Positions 1 through 10,844 of a stretch of DNA of 64,000 nt are shown here, one piece after another (position 1 is the first letter of the stretch; each line of letters starts with the position of its first letter). The notes beneath the pieces were generated by a model that saw nothing but the letters and a program-made list of their open reading frames with translations, was not told where the DNA came from and made no database searches. Source of the stretch: Cymbomonas tetramitiformis. Taxonomy: Eukaryota; Chlorophyta; Pyramimonadophyceae; Pyramimonadales; Pyramimonadaceae. The stretch covers positions 43,019 through 107,018 of the forward strand of contig LGRX02014718.1 of the NCBI GenBank assembly GCA_001247695.2, in the 5' to 3' direction. Both the position numbers and the translations under genes were made by a program.

Positions 1-1190
1 CTGAGCTCATAACACATATATCTATCATTCCGTATGCTCAGCATCAGCTCATCTCGACCGGAACCGAAAAACTGTAGGGTATTTCTTATTACGCGAAACT
101 GCGGAAGGCATTTCGGGGTTCACTATAATATCGACATCTCGAGTTGCACCGGGATGCATCGGGCATATGATGGCTTCCTGCGTTCATAGCACATGTATTT
201 ATCATTCCCATCGCTCAGCATCGGCTCATCTCGACCGGAACACAAAATCTGCAGGGTATTTCTTATTACGCGAAACTGCGGAAGGCCATTTGGGTTTCAC
301 TATAAAATCGATATCTCGAGTTGCACCGCGATGCATCAGGCGTATGATGGCTTCCTGAGCTCATAGCACATATATTTATCATTCCCATCGCTCAGCATTG
401 GCTCATCTCGACCGGAACCGAAAATCTGCAGGGTATTGCTTATTATGCGAAACTGCGGAAGGCATTTTGGGTTTCACTATAAAATCGATATCTCGAGTTA
501 CACCGCGATCCATCGGGCATGTGATGGCTTCCTGAGCTCACAACACATACATCTACCATTCCGAAACCTCAGCATCAGCTTGTCTCGACTGGAAACCAAA
601 TTCTGTAGGGTATTTCATTTGACGCGAAACTGCGGAAGGCATTTTGGGTTTCACTATAAAATCGATTTCTGTAGATGCACAACGATCCATCGGGCATATG
701 ATGGCTTCCTGAGCTCATAACACATATATCCACCATTCCGATGCCTCGGCATCAGCATATCCCGACCGGAACCCATATTCTCTAAGGTATTTCGTATTGC
801 GCGAAACTGCGGAAGGCATTTTGGGTTCCACTATAAAATCAATTTATGTTTATGCACGACGATCCATCGGGCATGTGATGGCTTCCTGAGCTCATAACAC
901 ATATAACTATCATTTAGAATGCTCCGCATCAGCTCATCTCGACCGGAACCGAAAATCCGTAGGGTATTTCATATTACGCGAAGCTGCGCGAAGCCATTGT
1001 GAGTTTCGCTGTAAAATCGATATCTATCGATGCACTTCGATCCATCATGCATACGATAGCTTCCTGAGCTCATGATACATATATCTATAATTAAGGATGC
1101 CCCGCATCAACCCATCCCGAACCCAAAATCTGTAGGGTATTTCCCCATTTCGCGTAACGGCGGAAGGCATTTTGGGTTACCCTATAACAT
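1..1190. repeat. Tandem satellite, unit about 178 bp
   Basis: About six and a half head-to-tail copies. The phrase GATGGCTTCCTGAGCTCATA recurs near 169, 346, 523, 702, 879 and 1048, a spacing of roughly 170 to 180 bp. Each unit also contains GCGAAACTGCGGAAGGCATT and a CTATAAAATCGA-like stretch. Copies differ by scattered substitutions, so the array is old or only loosely homogenised. The left end is cut by the window. Short open frames here are by-products of the repeat. Confidence 0.9.
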
Positions 1191-1378
1191 CGACCTCATG
1201 AGGAATGGTATGCTTTACCATGATTGCATATCTACACATGGCAATACGCACACAGGGCTGATTAATGTATGCCTAAGGTTGTATTGAGACTGAGTGTGAA
1301 TAAGCTTCCCATTATCTCAAGTTAGCACCAACCAAATAATCTGGCGAGCTCAGCAGAGGAGAGAGAATATAGCATGCT

Positions 1379-1497
1379 AACACTCGTATGATGTTATAGT
1401 ATGTTATAGTATGTTACAGTAATAACTATTTTATGTTGTAGTATGTTACAGTAATAACTATAATATGTTACAGTAATAACTATTTTACACTATTCTA
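1379..1497. repeat. Short AT-rich tandem repeat
   Basis: Several copies of TATGTTACAGTAATAACTAT and shorter TAGTATGTTA pieces follow one another. No coding potential is seen. Confidence 0.7.
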
Positions 1498-1517
1498 TTC
1501 TACGGTATTCTATACAC

Positions 1518-2153
1518 TCACTGTGGGAATAATGGCCGGCGATTCAAAAAGGATCGCTTGGTTGATAGTGGTGGTGGTGGTGTCGCTGGGATCGTTGTGC
1601 GGTCATCAACACACAGTCGTGTGTGTGTTGACATCCGCTTTGCCTCATCTACAAGGACGCATCCCCGTTCCAGTTGCCGTCTTTGTTTCGCTTTGTTGCC
1701 TAGGACCTTGTGAAATGCAGTAACGTGAACATCCGGCGGAGGGACACGACGTTGTGCGGGAAAGTCTGAGGGTTGGCAGGTTGCTTGGCAGCTAATTTTT
1801 ATTTGAACGCTCTGCCTTCTAGAAAATTGGCTTTTGTCCCGCCACAAAAAGCCATATCCACTCGTTTGGGGACGCGAGCTGGATGGGACCCGCGAGCTAA
1901 ACGGACGGGGAGGAGACAGGGACGCGGGCGAATTGGTCTTGGGGATGCTGGTACAACAACTCTCCGTGTCATCCATCTCGTCGTCCGTCGAATTTTGGGT
2001 AACGTCGCCTCCCTCCGCCTCAGAATTCCCGCCACTTCTTTCACTGCAGAGTTCATCCTGCAGTTGGGTGACAACGGGCGGGGTATGGACGTCTGCCCCC
2101 TTATCACTCTCAAAATCAGTACCAGCAGGGCTTGTGCGAAGCGTGTCCGCTCT
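1518..2153 (-). pseudogene. Possible minus-strand Ser/Thr-rich exon, unknown
   Basis: The minus frame is open from about 2153 down to 1518 and reads as a low-complexity, Ser/Thr/Glu-rich protein with phrases such as SPAGTDFESDKGADV and SEAEGGDVTQNSTDDE. Just upstream on the minus strand is a pyrimidine tract ending in TTTTTTGTAG, a plausible splice acceptor. No family is recognised and no clear donor or partner exon was found. It may be a decayed exon or a chance open frame in GC-richer DNA. Confidence 0.25.
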
Positions 2154-2333
2154 CTACAAAAAATCTTTTTTAATCCCGTTTTTTCTGCCGCGCAAAGTTT
2201 GATCTTTTGCCCCGCTTGCGGCCCATGCCTACGCCCACACCGCAACACCCCCATAACCGATGCATCTCGTGTTAGTCTCACTCCTCGGGCTTACTCGTCT
2301 ATACAAATATACGCTCGACACACGCAAGCATTC

Positions 2334-2775
2334 ATAGACAGTGAGACACGAGTCCGACGGACTTACATACCTGCAGCGCAGTCCATAGGCCAAACGCATG
2401 CAGGGACAGTGAGACACGAGTCGGACTTACATATCATCTGCAGCGCAGTCCATAGGCCAAACGCATGCGGGACAGTGAGACACGACTCGGACTTACATAC
2501 TTGCATACCGGCAGCGATCCATAGGCCAAACGCATGCAGGGACAGTGAGACACGACTCGGCGGGACTTACATATCATCTGCTGCGCAGTCCAGAGGCCAA
2601 ACGCAAACAGGGACGGTGCGACACGACTCGGACCTACATATGATCTGCAGCGCAGTCCATAGGCCAAACGCATGCAGGGACGGTGAGACACGACTCGGAC
2701 TTACATAATCTGCTGCAGCGCAGTCCACAGGCCAAACACATGCAGGGACTGTGAGACACGACTCGGACACACATA
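2334..2775. repeat. Minisatellite, unit about 60-70 bp
   Basis: GGCCAAACGCATGCAGGGAC or a close variant recurs near 2388, 2455, 2525, 2597, 2660 and 2732, each followed by GTGAGACACGACTCGGACTT. The many overlapping open frames on both strands here come from the repeat. Confidence 0.85.
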
Positions 2776-3410
2776 TCTATAGGGGTGCAGCCTAGCTGAC
2801 TAGTATCCACGCTAGACACAAAATATTCACATGCTGGAGGCCTGACTTTACCTGCAAACGCTGGATGCTATCGTATGCTCCGACAGCAGTAGAATGCCTC
2901 TCTTGAAATTTTTGAAATGAAGCACGAAGTTCAAATTGATCAGCCGATAGGAAGGAAGGTTCACGCTTCGATTTTCACCTAATTGATCTCAGGACTCACG
3001 ATTTATTGACTTTGTTTGATTTATCATCATTATTTCCTTCAATGTGAACGCCATCTCCCCGGAACAATTCCACGTCACCGGAAAGCTATCTTCCGTTACA
3101 ACGAAGATCTTTCCATCGAAATTCAATATTCCTAGGCGGCCAACCGGGTCCAGTCGAGATGGTTCGTTTCAGATCAGAAAATTATATTCGCGACTGAGTT
3201 GGCCAAACGTATGCATGTCGAATGAAGGATGGCATAACGACCACAATGGAGTCAGAGCTCGCGAACGACCGACGTGGCACACGTATTGTAAGAGTTCATG
3301 CCACGGTCCATGTATTCGTGTGAGCCAACTGAACCCAGATGTAAATTGTACACCAGGGTATTGTAGCCCCACTGACTATCGATCTCGGGGGGGGGAGGCG
3401 CGCGTCATGA

Positions 3411-3743
3411 GGCATTCCTTATACACGTGCTCCCGGCCGACGCACTGAGTTATATACTGGAAACAGTCCGAGAATTAATACTATATCTGACGGGAAACGA
3501 TTCCCGAAGTCTGTAATAAGTATCGCAAACGGAAATCATAAAAGTAAACACCCTACTGCTAAGCCATACACTATATTAGAGTGGATTGTTAAAACTTATT
3601 CCAACTCAGGTGATACTGTGCTAGACCCAACGATGGGTATCGGTACGGTCGGTCTGGTATGCAAAAAGAATGATCGCAGATTCTTTGGCATTGAACTAGA
3701 TAAGAAATATTGTGATATGCCTCAGGAGTTATTGTGCAAATAA
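3411..3743 (+). pseudogene. C-terminal remnant of an N4/N6 DNA methyltransferase
   Basis: The frame is open from 3411 to the TAA at 3741-3743. It holds in order RFPKSVI, then KHPTAKPYTILEWIVK, then GDTVLDPTMGIGTVGL, then RRFFGIELDKKYC. In beta-class (N6-adenine or N4-cytosine) methyltransferases, HPTxKP is followed by the DPxxGxGT S-adenosylmethionine-binding motif and FxGIExxxxY near the C-terminus, so order and spacing fit. The upstream half with the DPPY/SPPY catalytic motif is not found: the frame meets TGA at 3408-3410 and neighbouring frames show nothing similar. Such enzymes are common in phages, bacteria and large DNA viruses of algae, so capture from one of these is an inference. The normal protein is two to four times longer. 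Confidence 0.75.
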
Positions 3744-4037
3744 TATCTGATAAGTATAGATGAACAATTCAAGTGTATTTTGAGATGTCTAAGTTGTGGG
3801 AATATGACAAAACAACAAACAATATGTTGTGGTAAGCTCGGATGCTGACCTGGTATGCTCGGATGTGTAAGTGAAATAAGTCTTGCAGGTCAAGCAGGAT
3901 GTGAAAGCAAACAAAGCAAACATATTTTACTGGATATCACAGACTTGTTAGAAAAAAAGGGTCCTTAGAGTGTTCTGCTCAACAAATTTCGAATGAATCT
4001 AAGGTGCAAAGGCTAGTAGAAGATTCGCTGTCTGAAA
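3744..4037. other. Intergenic, AT-rich, nothing recognised
   Basis: No open frame, repeat or RNA was recognised between the methyltransferase stop and the stop codon of the minus-strand membrane-protein gene. Confidence 0.5.
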
Positions 4038-4754
4038 CTAATATTTCTTGCCACTGCTATCTAAGAAAGATGCAAAGTACAAGAATATGAGTGTGAATCC
4101 GTATATCACTTCGGCATATATGGCTGCAACCAGTTTTGCGGTGTGAGTCGTGACGAATGCCAACACTGTGGTGGTCCCTACACAGAATGGGTTGACCGAA
4201 TTGAAAGCAGTACCGCACTCAAGTTGACGGTGCACCCAGTACGTGCACGTAATGACCGTGCTACACCATAAGGTCGCAAGAACACTCAAAAACAACAGTT
4301 TTACCCAGAGTCCTTGTTTGCGGACCCAGCGTTCCACAAGACCGGCATCCGACTCTGGGTTGGCAGTAGACTCGGCGAATTCCTCTGCATCCGGTAAGTC
4401 AGCAAGGCCAAGCTTTACAACGTTTCCATACGGAGCACTTTTGTGATACCCAGCTTTAACAATATGAAACCAAGAATAAAAAACACCCTTATTTTTGCCA
4501 CGTTTGGAATAAACAAACTTGACTTTATCCAAGTCGGCCTGCCGAATTGGCTTCCCGAAGACTGGGTCACGCTCGATGCGACGGCCAGTACGTGGGGACG
4601 TAGGCGGATCTTCACCGTCAGGCACTGCACAACACAACATGAAAACGAATGTTACAAAGAAAGTTACGCATCGGACTACAATAGATAAGGGAACAGTGAC
4701 ATACTTGCAAGAGGTGATTCGCACGCAGCTTAATGGTACTACCTGCGGCAACAC
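4038..4754 (-). CDS. Predicted membrane protein, unknown family
   Basis: A 238-residue open frame. A hydrophobic segment near residues 22-42 is followed by a hydrophilic region of about 100 residues containing GRRIERDPVFGKPIR and GVFYSWFHIVKAGYHKS. Two or three strongly hydrophobic segments follow between residues 148 and 232. The protein is therefore probably anchored in a membrane, with the charged part forming a soluble domain. It lies 13 bp downstream of the stop of the 404-residue gene on the same strand. A possible intron (donor GTACGT near 4760, acceptor TTGTGTTGTGCAG near 4628) would remove the first hydrophobic segment, so the N-terminus is uncertain. Base composition is more AT-rich than the exons after 23 kb. 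No homologous family is recognised. Confidence 0.5.
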   Translation of the reverse strand: MLPQVVPLSCVRITSCKYVTVPLSIVVRCVTFFVTFVFMLCCAVPDGEDPPTSPRTGRRIERDPVFGKPIRQADLDKVKFVYSKRGKNKGVFYSWFHIVKAGYHKSAPYGNVVKLGLADLPDAEEFAESTANPESDAGLVERWVRKQGLWVKLLFLSVLATLWCSTVITCTYWVHRQLECGTAFNSVNPFCVGTTTVLAFVTTHTAKLVAAIYAEVIYGFTLIFLYFASFLDSSGKKY

Positions 4755-4767
4755 AGAACGTACCGAC

Positions 4768-5982
4768 TTAGAACGTTAACTTGTCCTTGGCGTCATTCGG
4801 AGTCGCTGACGGCTTGGATGCGTTAGAAGACTCGTATTCAATATCAAAAAGATAAACGCCTGCGCGAATCTTCGGACCACAATTACGGTCAGTGCTCCAG
4901 TCATAGCCCGCTGAGTTCAAAGGAGGGTCAAGTAGAGAGTCAAGATTCGGGACATCGTTTACTTCTTCAGTCAAAACACTAACTTGTGCTTCAAGCTGCT
5001 TCGAATGTTTCGTGGCTGCATGTAACTGACTTTCCAACTGTTTTTTCGTCACATTCGACTTGGCTGCAGGCTGACTTGGACCTGGCGCGGAGGTGAGTTT
5101 TGTCTTGTGACTCTCGACCTCAGCAAATAGCGCGTTATTCTGGGTTTTTAGAGTGGTCACTTCATGTTCCAGCTCAGTGATGCGCATGCGCGATTGCTCC
5201 TTCTCAGACTTCAAACTTTCGACTTCAGCTTCTAACTCTGACATGCGTTCAAGGGTGATTATCTTAGCAGCCATCCTGGGAATATTATCATCTAACTCAC
5301 AAACTGAGGGTGCAGCGGACTGGACATTCGAATGTAAGGGAGTGACTTGGCGAGACCTCGGAACTCGCTTTGGAGTCGACTCGACATATGACTGTGGACT
5401 CAGATGGACCCTGTTTATGAGGGCTGCTAGGTCCTCTTGTTCATCACGCCTTTTTTCAAAGTACTCTTGGCGTGACTCGGTCATGCTCTCAACGAATTCT
5501 TCACACTCGCTGTCAAGCTCACTCAAAGACGTCAGGTCAAGACTCTCAAACGCTTCCTCCTTATCAGCTGAAGCGCTTGCTATCAAACACTTGAGCACCA
5601 CTTTGTAAGCAGTGGTATCGCATATCGATTCATAAACCTCAGCGTCATTCGACTTTTGCAAAAGGTCACACTGCTTGCAATACGCATCAGCGCCCTTGTC
5701 AATGGACACAATAGACTCTATGGCTGCGTCGAAGTGGTCTTCCATACAGAAGTACCCTCCGTTTGCAGGCTTACGCTTGCATCTGACCCAACGACCTTTT
5801 ACTTTCCGAATGTGGACGCATTTTGCTTTCCCCGTAGGAGCGTCGGGGTCACGTGTGGCGAATGTGGGTGTGCCAGACTCCAAGCATGGCCATGTGACTC
5901 CAAGACTGTTTTTTCTTCGACTCACAACGACACGCGCACTCCGCTTTGACCGTGGCGACTGCGGACCTTTCGGGACTTCCAT
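4768..5982 (-). CDS. Cys/His-motif and coiled-coil protein, unknown
   Basis: A 404-residue open frame starting MEVPKGPQSPRSKRSARV, a basic N-terminus. Residues 55-83 hold C55, C68, C79 and H83 in the pattern CVHIRKVKGRWVRC...GGYFCMEDH, which resembles small zinc-binding modules of the type C-x(n)-RC-x(n)-GxYFCxxH. A CKQC pair follows at 102-105. Residues about 255-345 form a heptad-rich coiled coil (ERMSELEAEVESLKSEKEQS and following). The C-terminus is polar. It is the upstream member of a closely spaced pair with the membrane-protein gene. A nucleic-acid or chromatin role from the zinc-like motif is only a guess. Confidence 0.55.
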   Translation of the reverse strand: MEVPKGPQSPRSKRSARVVVSRRKNSLGVTWPCLESGTPTFATRDPDAPTGKAKCVHIRKVKGRWVRCKRKPANGGYFCMEDHFDAAIESIVSIDKGADAYCKQCDLLQKSNDAEVYESICDTTAYKVVLKCLIASASADKEEAFESLDLTSLSELDSECEEFVESMTESRQEYFEKRRDEQEDLAALINRVHLSPQSYVESTPKRVPRSRQVTPLHSNVQSAAPSVCELDDNIPRMAAKIITLERMSELEAEVESLKSEKEQSRMRITELEHEVTTLKTQNNALFAEVESHKTKLTSAPGPSQPAAKSNVTKKQLESQLHAATKHSKQLEAQVSVLTEEVNDVPNLDSLLDPPLNSAGYDWSTDRNCGPKIRAGVYLFDIEYESSNASKPSATPNDAKDKLTF

Positions 5983-6270
5983 CTCAGTTCAATCAGAATT
6001 TACCTTAGAATAGGCGTCAAGCGATCAGAAGCAGTCAGAGTATGCAGTGCAAATAATATGGCGAAAACACCGAGATATTTTACACTGTATGAATAATTGT
6101 TTTCACCTTCCACTTGTCATCGGAAATGTTATTACTGTTTATCCAGGACAGCCAATTGAATTTGCAGCAAATATTCATTAGATCTGCTTTCCGTATAAAA
6201 CGTGACACATCACCTGCATATATATCGCCACCTGCAACATCACTGGTTCGCAGCAGGCGCCGTGTCAACT
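5983..6270. other. Upstream region of the minus-strand gene pair
   Basis: This stretch would contain the promoter of the 404-residue gene. No TATA-like element could be assigned with confidence and no other feature is seen. Confidence 0.3.
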
Positions 6271-6280
6271 GTCGACCCTT

Positions 6281-6463
6281 CCGTCCACCCTCCCGACCAT
6301 CCTACCGACCATCCAACCGACCATCGCATCGACAGTTACGGCGATATTGCAGATATCGAACGATCTGACGGCCTGAAATACTTACACAATATATTTATAT
6401 TATTTTGATGGTCGGAAGGGTGGTCGGAAGAGTGGACGGAAGGGTGGACGGAAGGGTGGACGG
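6281..6463. repeat. Short inverted repeat of CCGACCATC-type units
   Basis: The left arm (about 6281-6327) is built of CCGTCCACC and CCGACCATC units. The right arm (about 6408-6463) is built of their complements GATGGTCGGAAGG and GGACGGAAGGGT. The spacer of about 80 bp is AT-rich. The arms can fold on each other. This may be a miniature inverted-repeat element; no target duplication was identified. Confidence 0.7.
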
Positions 6464-6478
6464 ATTTTGACGGTTTTA

Positions 6479-7214
6479 ATAATCTCAACACCATAATTAG
6501 CTCGTCATGCTCCGACGTAGGATTTGGGAAGAGCATGTACGTTCTATGGTGGATTACTGGACGGAATGCTCACCGGAACTACATGTAAAATAAATCAAGC
6601 AACTCATTATCGTAAATGAGAGTATGCCGGATTACAATAAATACTAAATCTGATATATATATATATATATCATGTTGGATTATTAGTACTTGGTATACAG
6701 ATCATCCTGCATGATGAATTATCTTGGTACATTGTAATACCATTATCAACTGTATACAAGTGTGTAGTAAAGTTTCACACACACACACCTACATGTACTT
6801 ATCAGCAAGTACCTGCACAATGCACACACCACTGACATTACTATGTATGATGACATTCACTGACTCAGTAAGTGAAATGATCAACTATAATGTCCACTAT
6901 GTGCATGATAACATAGATACCATCCAGCTTGATCACGATAACAGCTGGATGTCAAGTGATGGCGATAGATGGGGACAGAATCAACCACATGCTTTAGGGC
7001 TGGATGGAGAAATCTCCAGACCCGAAGGCATCATACAATGCTCAGATAGCAGCTGGTCACTGCTGAGCATTGTCCACACGTCTCACATATTATCGCTGGA
7101 GCAAGAACAACAACCTCAATGCATTTGTGATAATTGATTCAGTAATGATCTGCACAAAAAGCATGTACCTACTCAGATCAGATATATATTGAACTGACTG
7201 ACATAGGTTGTTGT

Positions 7215-7245
<31 letters not shown>

Positions 7246-7410
7246 TTGTGTTGTGCTGAACTGCTTAGATTATTATCAAGCTGTGTCCTGATATGTTTGG
7301 AATCTAGAGATATCATTTTGATATGCTCTTAGTGCACAGTCATATGCCCAAACATATCATAGGTTGATAAGTTATCACTTAAGTGGTTTAATGTGCACTA
7401 CTGAAATGCC
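6479..7410 (+). repeat. Left arm of the long inverted repeat
   Basis: Pairs with 9940-10844 on the opposite strand. It contains (CA)n tracts near 6778 and 7213-7243 and (TA)n near 6655. The open frame 6724-7137 has a counterpart in the right arm (shared phrase GLDG-ISRPEG), which could mean a once-coding segment or simply repeat identity. Confidence 0.75.
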
Positions 7411-8479
7411 TCGTGATATATAATATCACAGAATAGGCATTGCTCAATGGCGGTATGATCAGATATGTAATGATCAATGAAGACAAGATGGTTGGTATGG
7501 CTCATTTAGTAGGCATAATTACCTCAAAGAGATGCCAATACACGGATACATATCAAAACACAAGGGCAATAGGCTTATTATGTAGCCTTCAAAGGCAGTT
7601 AGCATTTATGCTGCATTGGTCAGCTCAGTGGCTTTGACCTTTCTAGGTGTTGTACTCAGGCCGTGGCCTGCATATTGCATTGAGTACGCTTAACAATATA
7701 GTGCCCAAGCATGTGCTGAATATATACAACACTACCCTCCAGCGGCGAAGTGGTTTGCTATTACCATCATCGTATGCTGTGGGATATCAATATATAATCA
7801 GAGAGCATGGTAATATGTGTACCATGTTTGTCAATATCGGAGAGACTGTGTCTTCTTTAAAATCCTCATGACTATATGTATAATGGTGCTTAACTGATGT
7901 CAACACCTTCTCTCTGAGTGATTTATTGATTTCAGATGTGATGTCGTGGCAGTCAACCTTGTCCGATTGTACCGGAGGTTGTATGAATTGTGTCCACGTC
8001 ATTGGCACGAGTCATATTGTGTCTATGCATACGCGATCTCAGCGCAGGTCACAATACAGTGCCCGAGCATACGCGATTTTAGCGTAGGTCACATTGTGCC
8101 TCTATTTATTACATCTGAGAATATCTGTTACTCATCTTTGTGAGTCTAGACAGCATTGTGCTGATTGCAATGCTTTCTCTGGTGACTTATATATCACAGA
8201 TTATACCAAATGTGGTGATCAGTTCAGTGCAATATTTTGTCACCGGAATGTACAGGGATTGTAAATGATTGCAATCCAGCCGGAGGAATAATCTCAACAG
8301 CTATTCCGTACTAATGAATTCATCGGAGTTATACTCATTTCGACGATTCAAAACCCATGTCATTTGTAATGATGACAACTCATATGAATATATGGGGGTT
8401 TCCTCAGAATGCTTTTATGTGATGTCAACATATTATGAACAATTCACTTGCATCTTAGGACAAAGGAGTTACGCTTAGA

Positions 8480-8620
8480 AGGTCTTGCATGGTGGTCTCC
8501 CAACAGTTATCAGCTGTTATTCGGGTGCCACATTCTGCCTTCAGCACTGGGACTATATCAACCAGTCTTACAGCGATGCACTTGTCCTTCCCACTCTTAT
8601 GTACGGCTATAGTGCCAAAG
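8480..8620. repeat. Third, internal copy of an arm segment
   Basis: CAACAGTTATCAGCTGTTAT followed by TTCTGCCTTCAGCACTGGG and CCAGTCTTACA matches the right arm at about 10262-10350 (CAACAGTTACCAGCTGTTG, TTCTGCCTTCGGGTCTGG, CCAGCCCTACA) in the same orientation. The element therefore holds at least three related segments. Confidence 0.6.
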
Positions 8621-9939
8621 TGTATCAGGTGGGATATATATATATACATTATATAACTATCATCTTCTGATCCAGGATATGCAATTAAGCATGGCATCAG
8701 GTATATGTTATGTATATAGTTCAGCATTCCGAACTTACTCGAGGATGTAGATGCTGAGCAATAGTTAACTTATAGTCATTGGGATGTAGTTTCCCATCCG
8801 AGTTTACACTTTATTAGTGATGGTGGGTTTAACGTTGTACAGATTTCAACGTTATTTGTGGATGCAGTGATTTTATCAAAAGCAATCCATCAAAAATCAC
8901 CAGATCGGAATATAAAATGGATATGTGTGTGATCCTATCCACCTTCTTCCCTCCTCAAGGAAGTGTGAGCACACAGGCTTGTCAGGTGCCTATATACCTC
9001 ATAGCTTATAGCTTACAACTTATAGCTTATAGTTTGCAGTCCTTGTAGGAAGCAACTTATACAGTTTTAGGGTTGTTGCCCAACAGTTCTTGGGTTGTTG
9101 CCCAAATATTATCATGTCTGTGCTGATTACAGCATGATATATATATATATATGCCAAACACGAAGTGTATCCAATATTTAGATGACATTTAGGGCATGTT
9201 ACGTTACAGTGGCCCATATCCCCAACAGTGTGTTTAGGGTGTTACTTGGTATCAGTAACCCTAAAATAGGTAAAATTAAAGCAGTATAAATATTTTGCAA
9301 ACATTTTTAAGCAAAACTGCATTTAATGTCACACTGAATGTTACGTGGTTTGCAGGAGGTATGTTACACCCCTGACACACACATTTAATTTTAGGGGTGT
9401 TACAGGGTGTTACAAGTGCTGCATAAATCAGGGATTATTTATTGATAGCTGAATAATCATATCAGCAAAAAAAATCAACCCGAAATTTTCATTTTGAAAT
9501 CATGCGTAAAACATTTTTACGCATTTCGTTACAGCCAATATGTACACCCCTACATATTCCACACCTGCTATCTAGGGTGTTACACGAGATATGACTATGG
9601 TCGTCATGATTTTCTGATACCTTAACAGGTATAAAATCATAATATCAAATAAAATAGGGTCGAATTTTCAATTTTCAAATCTATCGCAAACGAATTTCAC
9701 CCATTTTGGCCGTTTTTCGGCTTGATTATTGTTTTCCATAGTAATATATCTCTCTCTGTGTGTGAGCTGCAAAGTACAGAAGTACTGCATTTCACTTCAC
9801 TTTTGCACATGACGATTTTCATGGCATAAAAGTGAATATTCCTGTATGTCAACATCTGTGGTTGATCATATCTGTGGGTTTTACTGATTTGAAACCCATG
9901 GAAATAATTGCACTCCCTGATAATATTTAGGTATACCAA

Positions 9940-10844
9940 CTATAAGCGGATTATCCACTTTAGTGATAATTTATCAACCTATGATATGTTTGAGCATATG
10001 ACTGTGCTCTAAGAGTATATCAAAAATGATATCTCTATATTTCAAACATATCTGGACATAGCTTGATTATAATCAAAGCAGTTTAGCACAACACATATAT
10101 ATGTGTGTGTATGTCCACAACAACCTATGTCAGCTCAATATATGTATGTACTGATCTGGTTAGGTACATGCTTTTTTGCTGATCAATACTGAGTCAATTG
10201 TCAGAATGCAGTATAGTGGTTGTTGTTGCTCCAGCGATATATGAGAGTGAATGGACTGTGCTCAACAGTTACCAGCTGTTGTAGTGAGCACAGTATTCTG
10301 CCTTCGGGTCTGGAGATAACTCCATCCAGCCCTACAACATGTTGTCTTATCCTGCTCCCACATGTATCGCCATGTTTGACATTCCACACGCACATGTGTT
10401 TGTGGAATGGTATCCATATTATCATGCACATGACAGACATTATAGTTGATCAATTCACTCTGAGTCAGTGAATGTCAATATATACAGTAAATGTCAGTGT
10501 GTGTGCATGTGTAGTACTGCTGATTAGTACTTTTGCCAGAGTGTGTGTGTTTACTTTACACACTTACAGGAAAGTGACTTCTGGTATTACAATATTCCCA
10601 GATAGTTATCATGCGGGATGGTGATCAGCATACCATGTACTGAATGAATCTAGCATGATATATATCAAGTTAAGGGTTATTGTAATCCTGATATAATCTC
10701 ATTCACAATAATGAGTTGCTGGTTGATTTTACATGTAGCTCTGGTGAGCATTCCTTCCAGTAATCCACCATAGAACGGTATGTGATCCGAAGAGCATCTC
10801 GGCTCCACCGGGACATAACGAGCTAATTATGATGTTAAGACTAC
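9940..10844 (-). repeat. Right arm of the long inverted repeat
   Basis: Reverse complement of the left arm with many substitutions and small indels. Matching landmarks run from ATCAACCTATGATATGTTTG near 9980 to CCATAGAACGGTATGTGATC near 10770. Confidence 0.75.

Larger units (their letters stand above)
6479..10844. mobile_element. 4.4-kb element with ~0.9-kb terminal inverted repeats
   Basis: The left end reads CTCAACACCATAATTAGCTC, and the complement of the right end reads CTTAACATCATAATTAGCTC. Homology continues inward through GTTCTATGGTGGATTACTGG, ACATGTAAAAT, the TATGTCAGTCA/ACATAGGTTGTTGTGGAC block and ATCATAGGTTGATAA. The arms are about 6479-7410 and 9940-10844, at perhaps 75-80% identity. 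The middle is AT-rich and non-coding, with GTGTTAC-rich stretches near 9220-9600. No transposase or clear target duplication is seen. It could be a foldback element, a non-autonomous Mutator-like element or an old inverted duplication. Confidence 0.75.

Noticed and set aside
1..1190. CRISPR-like regular spacing
   Set aside because: The whole ~178-bp unit is repeated, with no short conserved repeat separated by unique spacers, and the DNA is eukaryotic.
2434..2819. Minus-strand frames rich in Cys/Leu/Val
   Set aside because: Repeat-derived from the ~60-bp minisatellite.
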